NCBI GenBank assembly: GCA_963812075.1
Contig: CAWETN010000008.1
Location: 310,001-374,000 of the forward strand
Length of the DNA stretch: 64,000 nucleotides
Origin: JAMXLO01 sp963812075
GTDB lineage: Bacteria; Pseudomonadota; Alphaproteobacteria; Acetobacterales; Acetobacteraceae
Direction of reading: 5' to 3'
Part shown: positions 44,486-52,800 of the stretch, in pieces
Numbering within the stretch: the stretch's first letter is position 1
Layout: each line of letters starts with the position of its first letter
Program-made: the position numbers and the translations under genes
The notes under the pieces: model-generated
Database searches by the model: none
What the model was told of the DNA's origin: nothing
Seen by the model: only the letters and a program-made list of their open reading frames with translations

Positions 44486-45265
44486 TCACGACCCGGGCAG
44501 GCCGGCGAAGCCGGACCGGACAGCGTCCTGCCAGGCTGACAGCAGCGCGTTCGCCACGATCGCCAGCAGCGCGATGCCGCCGAGGATCTGCCCCGGAATG
44601 GCGACGAAGTAGACCTGCAGCCGGGGAACCAGCCGCGCCAGCAGACCGACGGCGAAATGCCAGACGATGGCGACCAGCAGGAAGGGCGAAGCCAGCCGGG
44701 CCGAGAGCGCGAAGGCGGCGCCCACCGCACGCACGGCGGTCTCCGCCGTGTCGGCCCCGGGCAGCAGCGTTCCGGGCGGGACGAGGCCGTAGCTGCCGGC
44801 GAGCGCGCCCAGCGGCAGCGCATAGAGACCGCTGATCAGGATGGCGAGTGGCGCCGCCAGCGCGAACAGCCGCGCGATCGGCGTCGCCTGGCCTCCCAGC
44901 AGCGCGTCCGGCTGCAGCACATTGGCCAGCCCGAGCATGTAGGCGACGAACTGCCCGGCGATCGGCAGCGCCAGCACCAGAAGCCGCGCCAGCCAGCCGA
45001 TCCAAAGACCGGTGATCGCCTCCGCGGCGACCATCAGGCCGGCCTGCAATCCGGCTTCCGGCGCCGGCGGCAGCAGCGGCGCGATGCCCGGCAGCAACAG
45101 CAGGGTCACCGCCAGGGCGAGGCCCGCGCGCAGCATCGCCGGCGGCTCCGCCTCGCCCAGGCCCGGCAGCAGCAAGGTGGCCGCACCGATGCGCGCCAGC
45201 ACCATGAGAAAGGCGAACGCCCAGCTCGGCAGCGAGGCGAGCAGCGCAGCCGTGTCGCCCGTCAT
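44486..45265 (-). CDS. fliR: Flagellar export protein FliR
   Basis: A 259-residue integral membrane protein of the export gate with about six helices; FAFLMVLARIGAATLLLPGL at the N-terminus and LARLVPRLQVYFVAIPGQI near the C-terminus are typical. ATG 45265 overlaps the fliQ stop as ATGA. Length is normal. Confidence 0.93.
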   Translation of the reverse strand: MTGDTAALLASLPSWAFAFLMVLARIGAATLLLPGLGEAEPPAMLRAGLALAVTLLLLPGIAPLLPPAPEAGLQAGLMVAAEAITGLWIGWLARLLVLALPIAGQFVAYMLGLANVLQPDALLGGQATPIARLFALAAPLAILISGLYALPLGALAGSYGLVPPGTLLPGADTAETAVRAVGAAFALSARLASPFLLVAIVWHFAVGLLARLVPRLQVYFVAIPGQILGGIALLAIVANALLSAWQDAVRSGFAGLPGS

Positions 45266-45534
45266 GATCCGCCGATCGTCACCAGCCGATCGAACAGCGT
45301 GCGCGTGTATCCGGATAGCGTGGACAGCATGAACGGCCCCAACAGCACCAGCGCGGCGCAGAGCGCCAATGCCTTGGGCAGGAACGCCAACGTCGCCTCG
45401 TTGATCTGCGTGACCGCCTGCAGCAGCGCGACCAGCAGGCCGACGGCGAGAGCCACGAGCAAGGGCGGGCCGCCCAGCTTCAACATCACCAGCACGCCGT
45501 CGCGCAGCAGCTGGGCGGTATCGGCGTCGTTCAT
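45262..45534 (-). CDS. fliQ: Flagellar export protein FliQ
   Basis: A 90-residue two-helix membrane protein of the export gate. GPPLLVALAVGLLVALLQAV followed by TQINEATLAFLPK is the diagnostic loop. It is coupled to fliR by a four-base overlap and follows fliE by about 35 bases. Confidence 0.95.
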   Translation of the reverse strand: MNDADTAQLLRDGVLVMLKLGGPPLLVALAVGLLVALLQAVTQINEATLAFLPKALALCAALVLLGPFMLSTLSGYTRTLFDRLVTIGGS

Positions 45535-45569
45535 GGCGCGCGCAGTCTCCGTTGCCGGCAGCCCGGCAC

Positions 45570-45881
45570 TCAGATCGGCATCTTCATGATGTCCTGATAG
45601 GCCTGCACGACGCGGTCGCGGACCGCGGTCGCGGTCTGCAGCGTCAGTTCGGCACGCGCGAGCGCGGTGACGACATCGGTCAGGTTGCCTCCGCCGCTGA
45701 GCGCCTCGGCGGACCTGTCATCGGCGGTCCGCAGGTTCTCCACCGCCCCGTCGAGCGCGCGCTGCAGCACGGAACCGAAGCCGCCCGCGCCCTCTCCGCC
45801 GGCCGCATCGCCGCGGTCCACCCGCGCATAGGCGTCGGCCGCGGCCGAGGGCGTGACGACGATGGTCGGGATCGTGCTCAT
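45570..45881 (-). CDS. fliE: Flagellar hook-basal body protein FliE
   Basis: A 103-residue rod/MS-ring junction protein, exported by the flagellar system. The C-terminal signature LTDVVTALARAELTLQTATA and VRDRVVQAYQDIMKMPI is clear. ATG 45881 overlaps the flgC stop as ATGA. Confidence 0.93.
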   Translation of the reverse strand: MSTIPTIVVTPSAAADAYARVDRGDAAGGEGAGGFGSVLQRALDGAVENLRTADDRSAEALSGGGNLTDVVTALARAELTLQTATAVRDRVVQAYQDIMKMPI

Positions 45882-46285
45882 TTCAGCAGATCGATCGTGC
45901 GCGTCAGCATGCTGCGCGAGGCCTGCATGACGGCAAGGTTGGCACTGTAGGAACGCTCCGCCTCGCGCATGTCCATCACCTCGACGATGCTGCTGACGTT
46001 GGGCAGCTTGACGTAGCCGTCGGCGTTGGCGGCAGGATTGGACGGATCGTAGCGCCGCGGGAATTCCGCGGCGTCGCGGCCGATCTGGCTGACGCGCACC
46101 GCCTCGCTGCCGAGTCGCCGGTCGAGACGGTTCTCGAAGGTCACCGTCTTGCGCCGGTAGGGATCGGCGCCCGGCGTGGATCCGGTGGTGTCCTGGTTGG
46201 CCAGGTTCTCGGCGATGACCCTCAGCCGGATGGTCTGCGCCTCCATCCCGCGTGCGGCGATGCCGAGTGCCTTGTCGATGTCCAT
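45878..46285 (-). CDS. flgC: Flagellar basal-body rod protein FlgC
   Basis: A 135-residue rod protein. The N-terminus IAARGMEAQTIRLRVIAENL followed by ANQDT is the rod motif, and the C-terminus EAERSYSANLAVMQASRSML is the matching helix. It follows flgB by 13 bases and overlaps fliE. Confidence 0.95.
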   Translation of the reverse strand: MDIDKALGIAARGMEAQTIRLRVIAENLANQDTTGSTPGADPYRRKTVTFENRLDRRLGSEAVRVSQIGRDAAEFPRRYDPSNPAANADGYVKLPNVSSIVEVMDMREAERSYSANLAVMQASRSMLTRTIDLLK

Positions 46286-46298
46286 GACGATGTCCCAC

Positions 46299-46697
46299 CT
46301 AGCCCGAGGAGCCGCGACCCAGCGCCATGCCGAACATGCCGAGATATTTGCGGTAGATCGTCGTCACCATCGCATGGGTGGTCTCGGTGTCCGCCAGCTT
46401 CACCAGCTGTTCGTCGAGCGCGACGGCGTTGCCGTCCGGCGATTGCGCGTGGCTGCGATCGACCACTTCGTCCGGCGCCGCGCCGCCTGCGGTCCCCGCC
46501 AGGTGGTTGGGGTGCGTGCGGACCTGTGCCACGCCGACGGCGTCGCCGAGTGTCGCGGCGAACGGCTTGAGGTCATGCGGCCTGAAGCGGGGCGTGTCGG
46601 CATTGGCGATGTTCTGCGCCAGCACCGCCTGTCGCCGGTCCGCCCAGGCCAGCCGCCGCTCCGCCAGGTCGAACAGGCCGATGCGCTTGGGGTCCAT
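46299..46697 (-). CDS. flgB: Flagellar basal-body rod protein FlgB
   Basis: A 132-residue rod protein. AWADRRQAVLAQNIANADTP is the N-terminal signature. It is first gene of the minus-strand flgB-flgC-fliE-fliQ-fliR-flhB run. The 78-base gap to the divergent 46776 gene must contain its promoter; no sigma-54 or CtrA match is seen there. Confidence 0.94.
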   Translation of the reverse strand: MDPKRIGLFDLAERRLAWADRRQAVLAQNIANADTPRFRPHDLKPFAATLGDAVGVAQVRTHPNHLAGTAGGAAPDEVVDRSHAQSPDGNAVALDEQLVKLADTETTHAMVTTIYRKYLGMFGMALGRGSSG

Positions 46698-46775
46698 GCC
46701 CTTACTGTGCGCCGGTCAGTTGAATGCGCAGTTAATCTGTCGCGATAAACGGTTCGGTAATCGCGCCGCGCTTCA

Positions 46776-47054
46776 ATGGCGGCGATGTCCGATACCCAGG
46801 ATCACGGTCCAGCCGCGGCGGTCCGTGCGCAGATCGAAAAGCTGACGCACATGATCGGGATCGCCCGGGCGCTCGCTGAGTCGGGCCGCCCGGTCGATCT
46901 CACCGGGTTCGACGACGACGTCGGCCTGCTGTGCGCCAAGGCGCTCGACCTGCCGGCCGATGAAGGCCGGAAGATACGGCCGTTGGTCATCGCGCTGTCC
47001 GCGGCGATGGATTCCCTTTCACGCGCCCTGGCGGCCCGGCAGCCGTCCCACTGA
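46776..47054 (+). CDS. Small hypothetical protein at the head of the fliO-fliP run
   Basis: 92 residues, predicted helical (RAQIEKLTHMIGIARALAES, GRKIRPLVIALSAAMDSLSR). No family recognised. It lies between divergent flgB and fliO, so a flagellar role is likely but unproven. ATG 46776 or 46785 could be the start; neither has a clear ribosome site. Confidence 0.6.
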   Translation: MAAMSDTQDHGPAAAVRAQIEKLTHMIGIARALAESGRPVDLTGFDDDVGLLCAKALDLPADEGRKIRPLVIALSAAMDSLSRALAARQPSH

Positions 47055-47087
47055 TCGCCCGCGACCCCGCCGGCAAAAGGCCGAGTC

Positions 47088-47360
47088 ATGATGATCGGGT
47101 CCAGCACCATCCTGTCCGCGCTCGCCGCCCTGCTCGCCGTGCTGGCGCTGATCTGGGTCGCTGCCCGCGTGGCCCGGCTCAGCGGCGTGGCGCGCCGCCC
47201 GGCGGCTGCGGGCCTGCTTCAGGTGCAGGACGTGCTGGTGCTCGATGCACGCCGGCGCCTGCATCTGGTCCGCTGCGACGACCGTCGCGTGCTGGTGCTC
47301 ACCGGCGGCGCGCAGGACGTCGTCGTCGGCTGGCTCGACCCGCGGGAAGCCAGGCGATGA
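47088..47360 (+). CDS. fliO: Flagellar biosynthetic protein FliO
   Basis: 90 residues. One membrane helix (ILSALAALLAVLALIWVAAR) precedes a small cytoplasmic beta domain (VQDVLVLDARRRLHLVRCDD, RRVLVLTGG). The lack of strong motifs is normal for FliO. Its stop overlaps fliP as ATGA, and FliO assists FliP assembly. Confidence 0.85.
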   Translation: MMIGSSTILSALAALLAVLALIWVAARVARLSGVARRPAAAGLLQVQDVLVLDARRRLHLVRCDDRRVLVLTGGAQDVVVGWLDPREARR

Positions 47361-48100
47361 AGCCGCTGCGCGCGTTCACCGTCGCCTGCTGCGTGCTGCT
47401 GCCGCTCGCGGTTCATGCCCAGTCGGTCAACATCGACCTGGGAGCCGCCGGCGCGACGGGCGCCACCGGGCGGCTGGTGCAGATCACCGCGCTGGTCACC
47501 GTGCTGTCGCTGGCGCCCAGCCTTCTGGTCATGGTCACCGCGTTCACCCGCATCGTCATCGTGCTGTCGCTGCTGCGCAGCGCGCTCGCCACCCAGGGCA
47601 CGCCGCCCAACATCGTGCTGATCGGCCTGGCTCTGTTCCTGACCTTCTTCGTCATGCAGCCGGTGCTGAACGACGCATGGATCACGGGGCTGCTGCCGCT
47701 CACCGAGGGACGCGTCGGGGAAATCGAGGGCCTGCGCCTCGCCATCGAACCGTTCCGCCGCTTCATGACCGCCAACCTGCGGCCAGCCGACCTTCAGCTG
47801 TTCCTCGACATCGCGCACCTGCCTACCCCCGCCGTGGCCGACGACACGCCATGGCGGGCGCTGGTCCCGGCCTTCCTGGTGGGCGAGCTGCGGCGGGCGT
47901 TCGAGATGGGGTTCCTGCTGTTCCTGCCGTTCATGGTGATCGACATGGTGGTCGCCAGCGTGCTGATGTCACTCGGCATGATGATGCTGCCGCCCAGCGT
48001 CGTATCGCTGCCGTTCAAGCTGATCTTCTTCGTGCTGGTGGATGGCTGGCGGCTGGTGTCCGGCAGCCTGGTGCAGAGCTTCAGCGGGCCGGCGTTCTGA
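47357..48100 (+). CDS. fliP: Flagellar export protein FliP
   Basis: A 247-residue export-gate protein with a cleavable signal (ends VHAQS). Family blocks: MVTAFTRIVIVLSLLRSAL, PPNIVLIGLALFLTFFVMQP, VLVPAFLVGELRRAFEMGFL-type block reading ALVPAFLVGELRRAFEMGFL, and the C-terminal MMMLPPSVVSLPFKLIFFVL. Convergent with dksA, five bases away. Confidence 0.96.
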   Translation: MKPLRAFTVACCVLLPLAVHAQSVNIDLGAAGATGATGRLVQITALVTVLSLAPSLLVMVTAFTRIVIVLSLLRSALATQGTPPNIVLIGLALFLTFFVMQPVLNDAWITGLLPLTEGRVGEIEGLRLAIEPFRRFMTANLRPADLQLFLDIAHLPTPAVADDTPWRALVPAFLVGELRRAFEMGFLLFLPFMVIDMVVASVLMSLGMMMLPPSVVSLPFKLIFFVLVDGWRLVSGSLVQSFSGPAF

Positions 48101-48105
48101 GCCGG

Positions 48106-48522
48106 TCAGTCGTCGCGGTGCACCCGCTCCATGCGCTCGTGCCGCTCCTGCGCCTCGATTGAGAGCGTGGCGATCGGGCGGGCCGCCAGGCGACGCAGGC
48201 CGATCGGCTCGCCGGTCTCCTCGCAAAAGCCGTAGGTGCCGTTCTCGATGCGGATCAGCGCCTGGTCGATCTTGGAGATCAGCTTGCGCGCCCGGTCGCG
48301 GGTGCGCAGCTCCAGCGCCCGGTCGGTCTCGACGCTGGCCCGATCGGTGATATCCGCCTCGTGGATGCCGCCTTCGGACAGGCTGGCCAGGGTGCCGTCA
48401 GCCTCCTTCAGCAGGTCGGTCCGCCACCGGAGTAGTTTCTGGCGAAAATATTCGGCCTGGATGGGGTTCATGAATTCCTCATCGTCGGTCGGTCGGTAGT
48501 CCGGGGGTAGGGTAACCATCAT
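48106..48522 (-). CDS. dksA: DksA/TraR-family transcription factor, single-cysteine type
   Basis: A 138-residue RNA polymerase secondary-channel regulator that works with ppGpp. The coiled-coil has the acidic tip and RASVETDRALELRTRDRARK. The zinc-finger region reads YGFCEETGEPIGLRRLAARP, then ATLSIEAQERHE. Only one of the four canonical cysteines remains, as is usual for alphaproteobacterial DksA. Two adjacent ATGs (48522, 48519) are possible starts. It sits inside the flagellar region, convergent with fliP. Confidence 0.88.
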   Translation of the reverse strand: MMVTLPPDYRPTDDEEFMNPIQAEYFRQKLLRWRTDLLKEADGTLASLSEGGIHEADITDRASVETDRALELRTRDRARKLISKIDQALIRIENGTYGFCEETGEPIGLRRLAARPIATLSIEAQERHERMERVHRDD

Positions 48523-48681
48523 CGGTTGCAGGTCCTGCCTTTCCTCGCGCTGCGCTCCCGCCCTGGGCCTGTCGGAAGCCGCGGTCTCCCCGGTTCTTCC
48601 TGGATCGCAATTGCGCGGGCTTATAGCGACGGCCGTTAACGCCGCCAAGAGCGTGCGAGCAGGCTTCAACAAGCTGCAACG

Positions 48682-49077
48682 TCAGGCGTGTCGGCGGGCC
48701 AGTTCCACCCGGACCCGAACGAGGACCGCCGACACCAGGGCGGCAAGTCGCGGATCCGCCGCCAGCGGCACGCTGTCCGCAAGCTCGGCCAGGCGCTGCA
48801 AGGAGGTCTGTGCGTCGCCGCCGGTGAGCAGCGCACGCTGCAGATCGCTCAGTGCCGCCAGCATCTCCCCGCCATGGCGGCGGGCCTCGCGGTCGGCAAC
48901 GGCCTCGCTGTGCATCTCCTGCAACGCCAGCATCGGCGAAAGCTGCGCCGCGGGTGCCGGAGCAGCGACACCGTGGCTCGATCGGGCATGTTCCAGCACC
49001 ACGAAGCCGGCGCGCGTAGGCGCCCGCCGCGCCGCATTGAGCGGACCTGGCCGACCGACGCCTTCGATTCCCGTCAT
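48682..49077 (-). CDS. fliX: Flagellar assembly regulator FliX
   Basis: A 131-residue FliX-like protein: DREARRHGGEMLAALSDLQR and the C-terminal DPRLAALVSAVLVRVRVELA match the family. In Caulobacter, FliX controls FlbD and sigma-54-dependent class III/IV flagellar genes. As there, it is divergent from flgI, and a sigma-54-type promoter is present upstream of flgI. Confidence 0.82.
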   Translation of the reverse strand: MTGIEGVGRPGPLNAARRAPTRAGFVVLEHARSSHGVAAPAPAAQLSPMLALQEMHSEAVADREARRHGGEMLAALSDLQRALLTGGDAQTSLQRLAELADSVPLAADPRLAALVSAVLVRVRVELARRHA

Positions 49078-49171
49078 GCACCCGGCTCCAATTGCCCGCC
49101 TCGGCGTCCGCCCGGCAGTTCGTGCCGGCTCTGGTTCCGGTGGTTTCGGCAGGAAGCCGCCGGATCACCGC

Positions 49172-49187
49172 TGGCATGGCACTTGCC
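49172..49187 (+). promoter_or_regulatory. Sigma-54 promoter for flgI
   Basis: TGGCATGGCACTTGCC: TGGCAT, five bases, TTGCC, with exact GG-N10-GC spacing. It lies 58 bases before the flgI GTG. FliX is encoded divergently, consistent with FlbD/sigma-54 control. Confidence 0.65.
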
Positions 49188-49244
49188 CTTGCTGCGGCAG
49201 ACTGCCGCAAATTCCTTTCGCACCTGCTACCGCAGAGATCTGCC

Positions 49245-50351
49245 GTGACCCGCCTCCTTCGCCTGCTCCTTGCCGCGCTCCTGCTTCCGCTCCTGCCCGC
49301 CTGGCCGGCCAGCGCGGAGGTCCGCATCAAGGACATCGCCAGCCTCGAGGGCGTGCGCGAGAACCAGCTGATCGGCTACGGCCTCGTGGTCGGCCTGAAC
49401 AACACGGGCGACAAGCTGGACAACGCCATATTCACCCGCGAATCGCTGATCGGCATGCTGGAGCGGCTCGGCGTGAACACCCGCGATCAGGTGGCGAAGC
49501 TGTCCACCAAGAACATCGCCGCGGTGATGGTCACCACCGACCTGCCGCCCTTCGCCCGCAGCGGCAGCCGGATCGACGTCGCGGTCTCGGCACTGGGCGA
49601 TGCCACCAATCTGACCGGCGGCACGCTCCTGGTCACGCCGATGCTCGCGGCGGACGGCGAGGTCTATGCGGTCGCGCAGGGCGCGCTCGCCACCGGCGCG
49701 ATCGCCGCGAAGGGCGGCGGGACCTCGGTGACGCGCGGCGTTCCGACGGCGGCGCGGATCGCCAACGGCGCCACGGTGGAGCGCGAGGTCGCCTTCCGGC
49801 TGGACAAGACCAACGCGCTGCGCCTCGGGCTGCGCAATCCCGACCTGACTACCGCGCGCCGGATCGCCCTCGCCATCAACAAGGCACTGGGTCCGGTCGC
49901 CGGCGCAACCGATCCGCGCACGGTCGCGCTCAACCTGGCGGGTCGCGACCCGATCGAGGCCCTGGCGACGATCTCGGAGCTGCGGGTCGAGCCCGACAGC
50001 CCGGCCATCGTGGTGATCGAGGAGTCCAGCGGCACCGTCGTGATGGGCGCCAACGTGCGGATCAGCACCGTGGCGATCGCCCAGGGCAATCTCACCATCC
50101 GCGTCACCGAAACGCCCGAGGTCAGCCAGCCGGCCCCCTTCTCGAACGGCGTCACCACCGTCGTGCCGCGCACCCAGATCCAGGTGGACGATCAGCACGA
50201 CCGTAAACTCGGCATCGTGCCCGGCAGCGTCACGTTGCGCGACCTGGTGGCCAGCCTGAACGCGCTGGGCGTCGGGCCACGCGACCTGATCAGCATCCTG
50301 GAGATGATCAAGGTGGCCGGCGCGCTGCAGGCCGACCTGGTGATCCGCTGA
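49245..50351 (+). CDS. flgI: Flagellar P-ring protein FlgI
   Basis: A 368-residue periplasmic P-ring subunit. The signal peptide from GTG 49245 (LLRLLLAALLLPLLPAWPAS, cleaving before AEVRIKD) precedes the conserved SLEGVRENQLIGYGLVVGLN and NTGDKLDNAIFT. The frame is open upstream to 49092, but that extension would bury the signal peptide and cross the promoter. It overlaps the next gene by one base. Confidence 0.95.
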   Translation: MTRLLRLLLAALLLPLLPAWPASAEVRIKDIASLEGVRENQLIGYGLVVGLNNTGDKLDNAIFTRESLIGMLERLGVNTRDQVAKLSTKNIAAVMVTTDLPPFARSGSRIDVAVSALGDATNLTGGTLLVTPMLAADGEVYAVAQGALATGAIAAKGGGTSVTRGVPTAARIANGATVEREVAFRLDKTNALRLGLRNPDLTTARRIALAINKALGPVAGATDPRTVALNLAGRDPIEALATISELRVEPDSPAIVVIEESSGTVVMGANVRISTVAIAQGNLTIRVTETPEVSQPAPFSNGVTTVVPRTQIQVDDQHDRKLGIVPGSVTLRDLVASLNALGVGPRDLISILEMIKVAGALQADLVIR

Positions 50352-50638
50352 TGGCCGCGCCCATTCCGCCGATCGCCGGCGCGTCGCCGCAGGTCCAGAC
50401 CGCGCGTCTCTGGCAGGCGGCACACGACTTCGAGGCGATGGCGATCGGCCAGCTGCTGCAGCCGATGTTCGAGACCGTGGATGCGCAGCACGCGGCGTTC
50501 GGCGGCGGCGCAGCAGAAGCGGCCTGGCGGCCGATGCTGGTCGATGCGATCGGCCGGCAGATGGCCGCACACGGCGGCATCGGCCTCGCGGCGCCGGTGT
50601 TCAATGCGATGCTGCAGGCACAGGAGCAGACGACATGA
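50351..50638 (+). CDS. flgJ: FlgJ-like rod-binding protein
   Basis: 95 residues corresponding to only the rod-binding domain of FlgJ: ARLWQAAHDFEAMAIGQLLQ, GGGAAEAAWRPMLVDAIGRQ, GGIGLAAPVF. The muramidase domain is absent, as is normal in alphaproteobacteria (the CheL-type). It is translationally coupled to flgI and to the next gene (ATGA). Confidence 0.85.
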   Translation: MAAPIPPIAGASPQVQTARLWQAAHDFEAMAIGQLLQPMFETVDAQHAAFGGGAAEAAWRPMLVDAIGRQMAAHGGIGLAAPVFNAMLQAQEQTT

Positions 50639-51003
50639 GCGATGACGCGATGGCGGCCGGCGACCGGATGGCCGAGGCGCTGCAGGCGGAGAACGCGGCA
50701 CTCGCGGCGCTCGACCTGCCGCGGGCGGGTGCCATGCTGGCGCGCAAGCAGCGTGCGCTGGCGGATCTCGCCGCCGCGCAGACCCTCGCCGCCGCTACGC
50801 CGCGGGATGCGGCCGACCGCATGGCGCGGCGACTGCAGGGGCTGGCGATCGAGAACAAGCGGCTGCTCGAGCGCGCCATCGCCGCACAAGGCAGGGTGAT
50901 CGGCGTGATCGCGCAGGCAGCCGCCGCACAGGCCGCGACTGGCGGCTACGGCCCGTCGCACGGGCACCGGCCGGTCGCAGTCGCCTTTTCGGCGAAGGCC
51001 TGA
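50635..51003 (+). CDS. FlgN-like flagellar chaperone (probable)
   Basis: 122 residues, helical and Ala-rich (MAEALQAENAALAALDLPRA, IENKRLLERAIAAQGRVIGV) with a C-terminal YGPSHG..PVAVAFSAKA tail. The size, the helix pattern and the position after flgI-flgJ fit the FlgN family that escorts hook-associated proteins. Sequence motifs are weak. Confidence 0.65.
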   Translation: MSDDAMAAGDRMAEALQAENAALAALDLPRAGAMLARKQRALADLAAAQTLAAATPRDAADRMARRLQGLAIENKRLLERAIAAQGRVIGVIAQAAAAQAATGGYGPSHGHRPVAVAFSAKA

Positions 51004-51015
51004 CGCGCCGGCCGG

Positions 51016-51459
51016 TCAGGCGTATTGCACGCGGCGCGGCAGGATCAGCGGCAGGATGAGGCCGACGCCGATCCCCCAGAAGCCGTTGATCAGCAGCGAG
51101 CGCACCCAGCTGGTGACCTGCCAGCCGCCGCCGATCGGCGCGCCCTTCAGCGCGGCGACGACGAACAGCCCGACCAGCGCCGCGATCACGCCGAGCACCA
51201 GGCCATCGAGCCAGTAGGGACGGGGAAGCCGCGGCAGCGCCAGTCCGAAGACGACGCCGTAGAGGCCGCCCCAGAACGCCAGGTCGATGATGCGCGGCAC
51301 GCCCCACGGCGGCACCGGGCCGGTCGGGTACGGCGGCGGCATGCCGAGGCCCGGCAGGTTCAGCACGTGCAGCAGTGCCCACATCGCCTGATGGAACGTG
51401 AGCACCGAAATGGCGGCGGCGACGAAGCCGAGTACCGCGCGCGTTCCCATGCCGCTCAT
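51016..51459 (-). CDS. Hypothetical four-helix membrane protein
   Basis: 147 residues from ATG 51459 behind GAAGGAGACAAC. Hydrophobic segments lie at about 8-30, 58-77, 84-106 and 120-142, with a conserved-looking PYPTGPVPPWGVPRIIDLAF loop. It is isolated between flagellar genes and RidA. No family named; function unknown. Confidence 0.72.
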   Translation of the reverse strand: MSGMGTRAVLGFVAAAISVLTFHQAMWALLHVLNLPGLGMPPPYPTGPVPPWGVPRIIDLAFWGGLYGVVFGLALPRLPRPYWLDGLVLGVIAALVGLFVVAALKGAPIGGGWQVTSWVRSLLINGFWGIGVGLILPLILPRRVQYA

Positions 51460-51763
51460 GTTGTCTCCTTCGATCGGTTCAGCCGGATCCACAGAAGCTC
51501 CGCTGCAGCCTATCGCCGCGCCAGCGCGCTCAGTTTCAAGTCCAATCTCCCGCCCAGGTCCCCGGCAACGCAACCCGCCACGTCGCCATCCTGCGATGCG
51601 GCCGCCAGCAGGCGCCCACGCGTCGCAATGCCGGGATGTGCCGGCATATTGCGTCGACGCTTTGACGCTATACCCTATTCGGGGCCGTCGTTGAATTTTG
51701 CGTGACTGAGCCGCGCCCGCGTGCACCGGAAGGCTGCACGTCCATGACAAGAAGGATGCCCCG

Positions 51764-52228
51764 ATGAGCGCTGACCAACGCCTGGCCGAGTTGGGCCTCA
51801 CGCTGCCGTCGCCGCCCAAGCCGATCGGCAACTACGTGCCGTTCCGCCTGGCCGGCAATCTGCTGTTCCTGTCCGGCGTCGGTCCGCGCCGCGCCGACGA
51901 GTCGATGATCGCCGGCAAGGTCGGCGCCGATCTGACGGTGGAGCAGGGCTACGAGGCGGCCGAACTCTGCGGCCTGAATCTGCTGGTCAACATGATCGCC
52001 GCGGTCGGCTCCCTGGAGCGTGTCGATACCGTGCTGAAGGTGCTGGGCATGGTGAACGCCGTGCCGGATTTCACCAGGCACCCCGAGGTGATCAACGGCT
52101 GCACCGATCTGTTCGTACAGGTGCTCGGCGAAGGCGGTCGGCCGGCGCGATCCGCGGTCGGCATGGGGAGCCTGCCGCTCAACATCGCGGTTGAGGTCGA
52201 GGCGGTCGTGCTGGTGAGGGGGACTTAA
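51764..52228 (+). CDS. RidA-family (YjgF/YER057c) protein
   Basis: A 154-residue RidA-like protein of the subfamily opening LAELGLTLPSPPKPIGNYVP. LLFLSGVGPRR and ARSAVGMGSLPLNIAVEVEA are the substrate-pocket strands; the residue before VGMGSLP is Ser, as in deaminase-type relatives lacking the canonical R-x-V context. It may hydrolyse reactive enamines. Its stop overlaps a CtrA-type site serving the next gene. Confidence 0.83.
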   Translation: MSADQRLAELGLTLPSPPKPIGNYVPFRLAGNLLFLSGVGPRRADESMIAGKVGADLTVEQGYEAAELCGLNLLVNMIAAVGSLERVDTVLKVLGMVNAVPDFTRHPEVINGCTDLFVQVLGEGGRPARSAVGMGSLPLNIAVEVEAVVLVRGT

Positions 52229-52240
52229 CCCGATCTTAAC
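52225..52240 (+). promoter_or_regulatory. CtrA-type binding site
   Basis: TTAACCCGATCTTAAC: perfect TTAA-N7-TTAA(C), 68 bases before the flaG-like start. Such a site is rare by chance in DNA this GC-rich. CtrA activates flagellar genes in many alphaproteobacteria. Confidence 0.65.
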
Positions 52241-52307
52241 CGGAACGGATGCAGTATGACGCCATCCCCAGCGCCAGGACGGCGCCGCTTCTGCGGTTGA
52301 AGCCGCC

Positions 52308-52668
52308 ATGTCGAACGAGATCTCCGTCAAGGCCGTCGGCGCGTTACCTGGAAGCAGCGAGTTCCGGCACCGAGTCCAGGACGTCTGCCACCACAGTGCC
52401 GCAACTGCAGGCTGCCGTCGCCGCATCCCCCGTGATCAATCCGACCTTGCGTCTGGATCCCGCGCTCGGGCTGGTGGTGATCGAGTTCCACAACGACAGC
52501 GGGACGCTTACAACGTCGATTCCAAGTCAGCGACAGATCCAGGCCTATCAGCGCTGGGAGACAACGCAGCTAGGACCGGCGCCGGCAGGAAAAACTCAGG
52601 TCAAGCCCCAAACAGCATTGCCCTCTTCGATTGAGACTGCGGAAGCGAAGCGACCCAAGGCAGACTGA
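52308..52668 (+). CDS. FlaG-like flagellar protein, one frameshift as sequenced
   Basis: 119 residues after removal of one extra G near 52340. The frame from ATG 52308 gives MSNEISVKAV, and the next frame continues RYLEAASSGTESRTS to the stop. The C-terminal half, NPTLRLDPALGLVVIEFHND and IPSQRQIQAYQRW, resembles FlaG-like proteins encoded beside flagellins. It is preceded by a CtrA-type box. FlaG influences filament length in other bacteria; here the role is inferred. Confidence 0.62.
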
Positions 52669-52800
52669 TTTGCGATCAGACAGGCTTCATTGTCGACGAT
52701 CATAAGGCACCCGGCCTCAGGATGGGGCGGCCGCAGGTAGTTCCGGAGCCTGTAGAGTGCATCGGGCGATTTGTTAACGTCATCGTCGCAAAATAGCCCA

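Noticed and set aside
46725..46760. TTAA near the flgB promoter as a CtrA site
   Set aside because: The second half-site after seven bases is CGAT, not TTAA.
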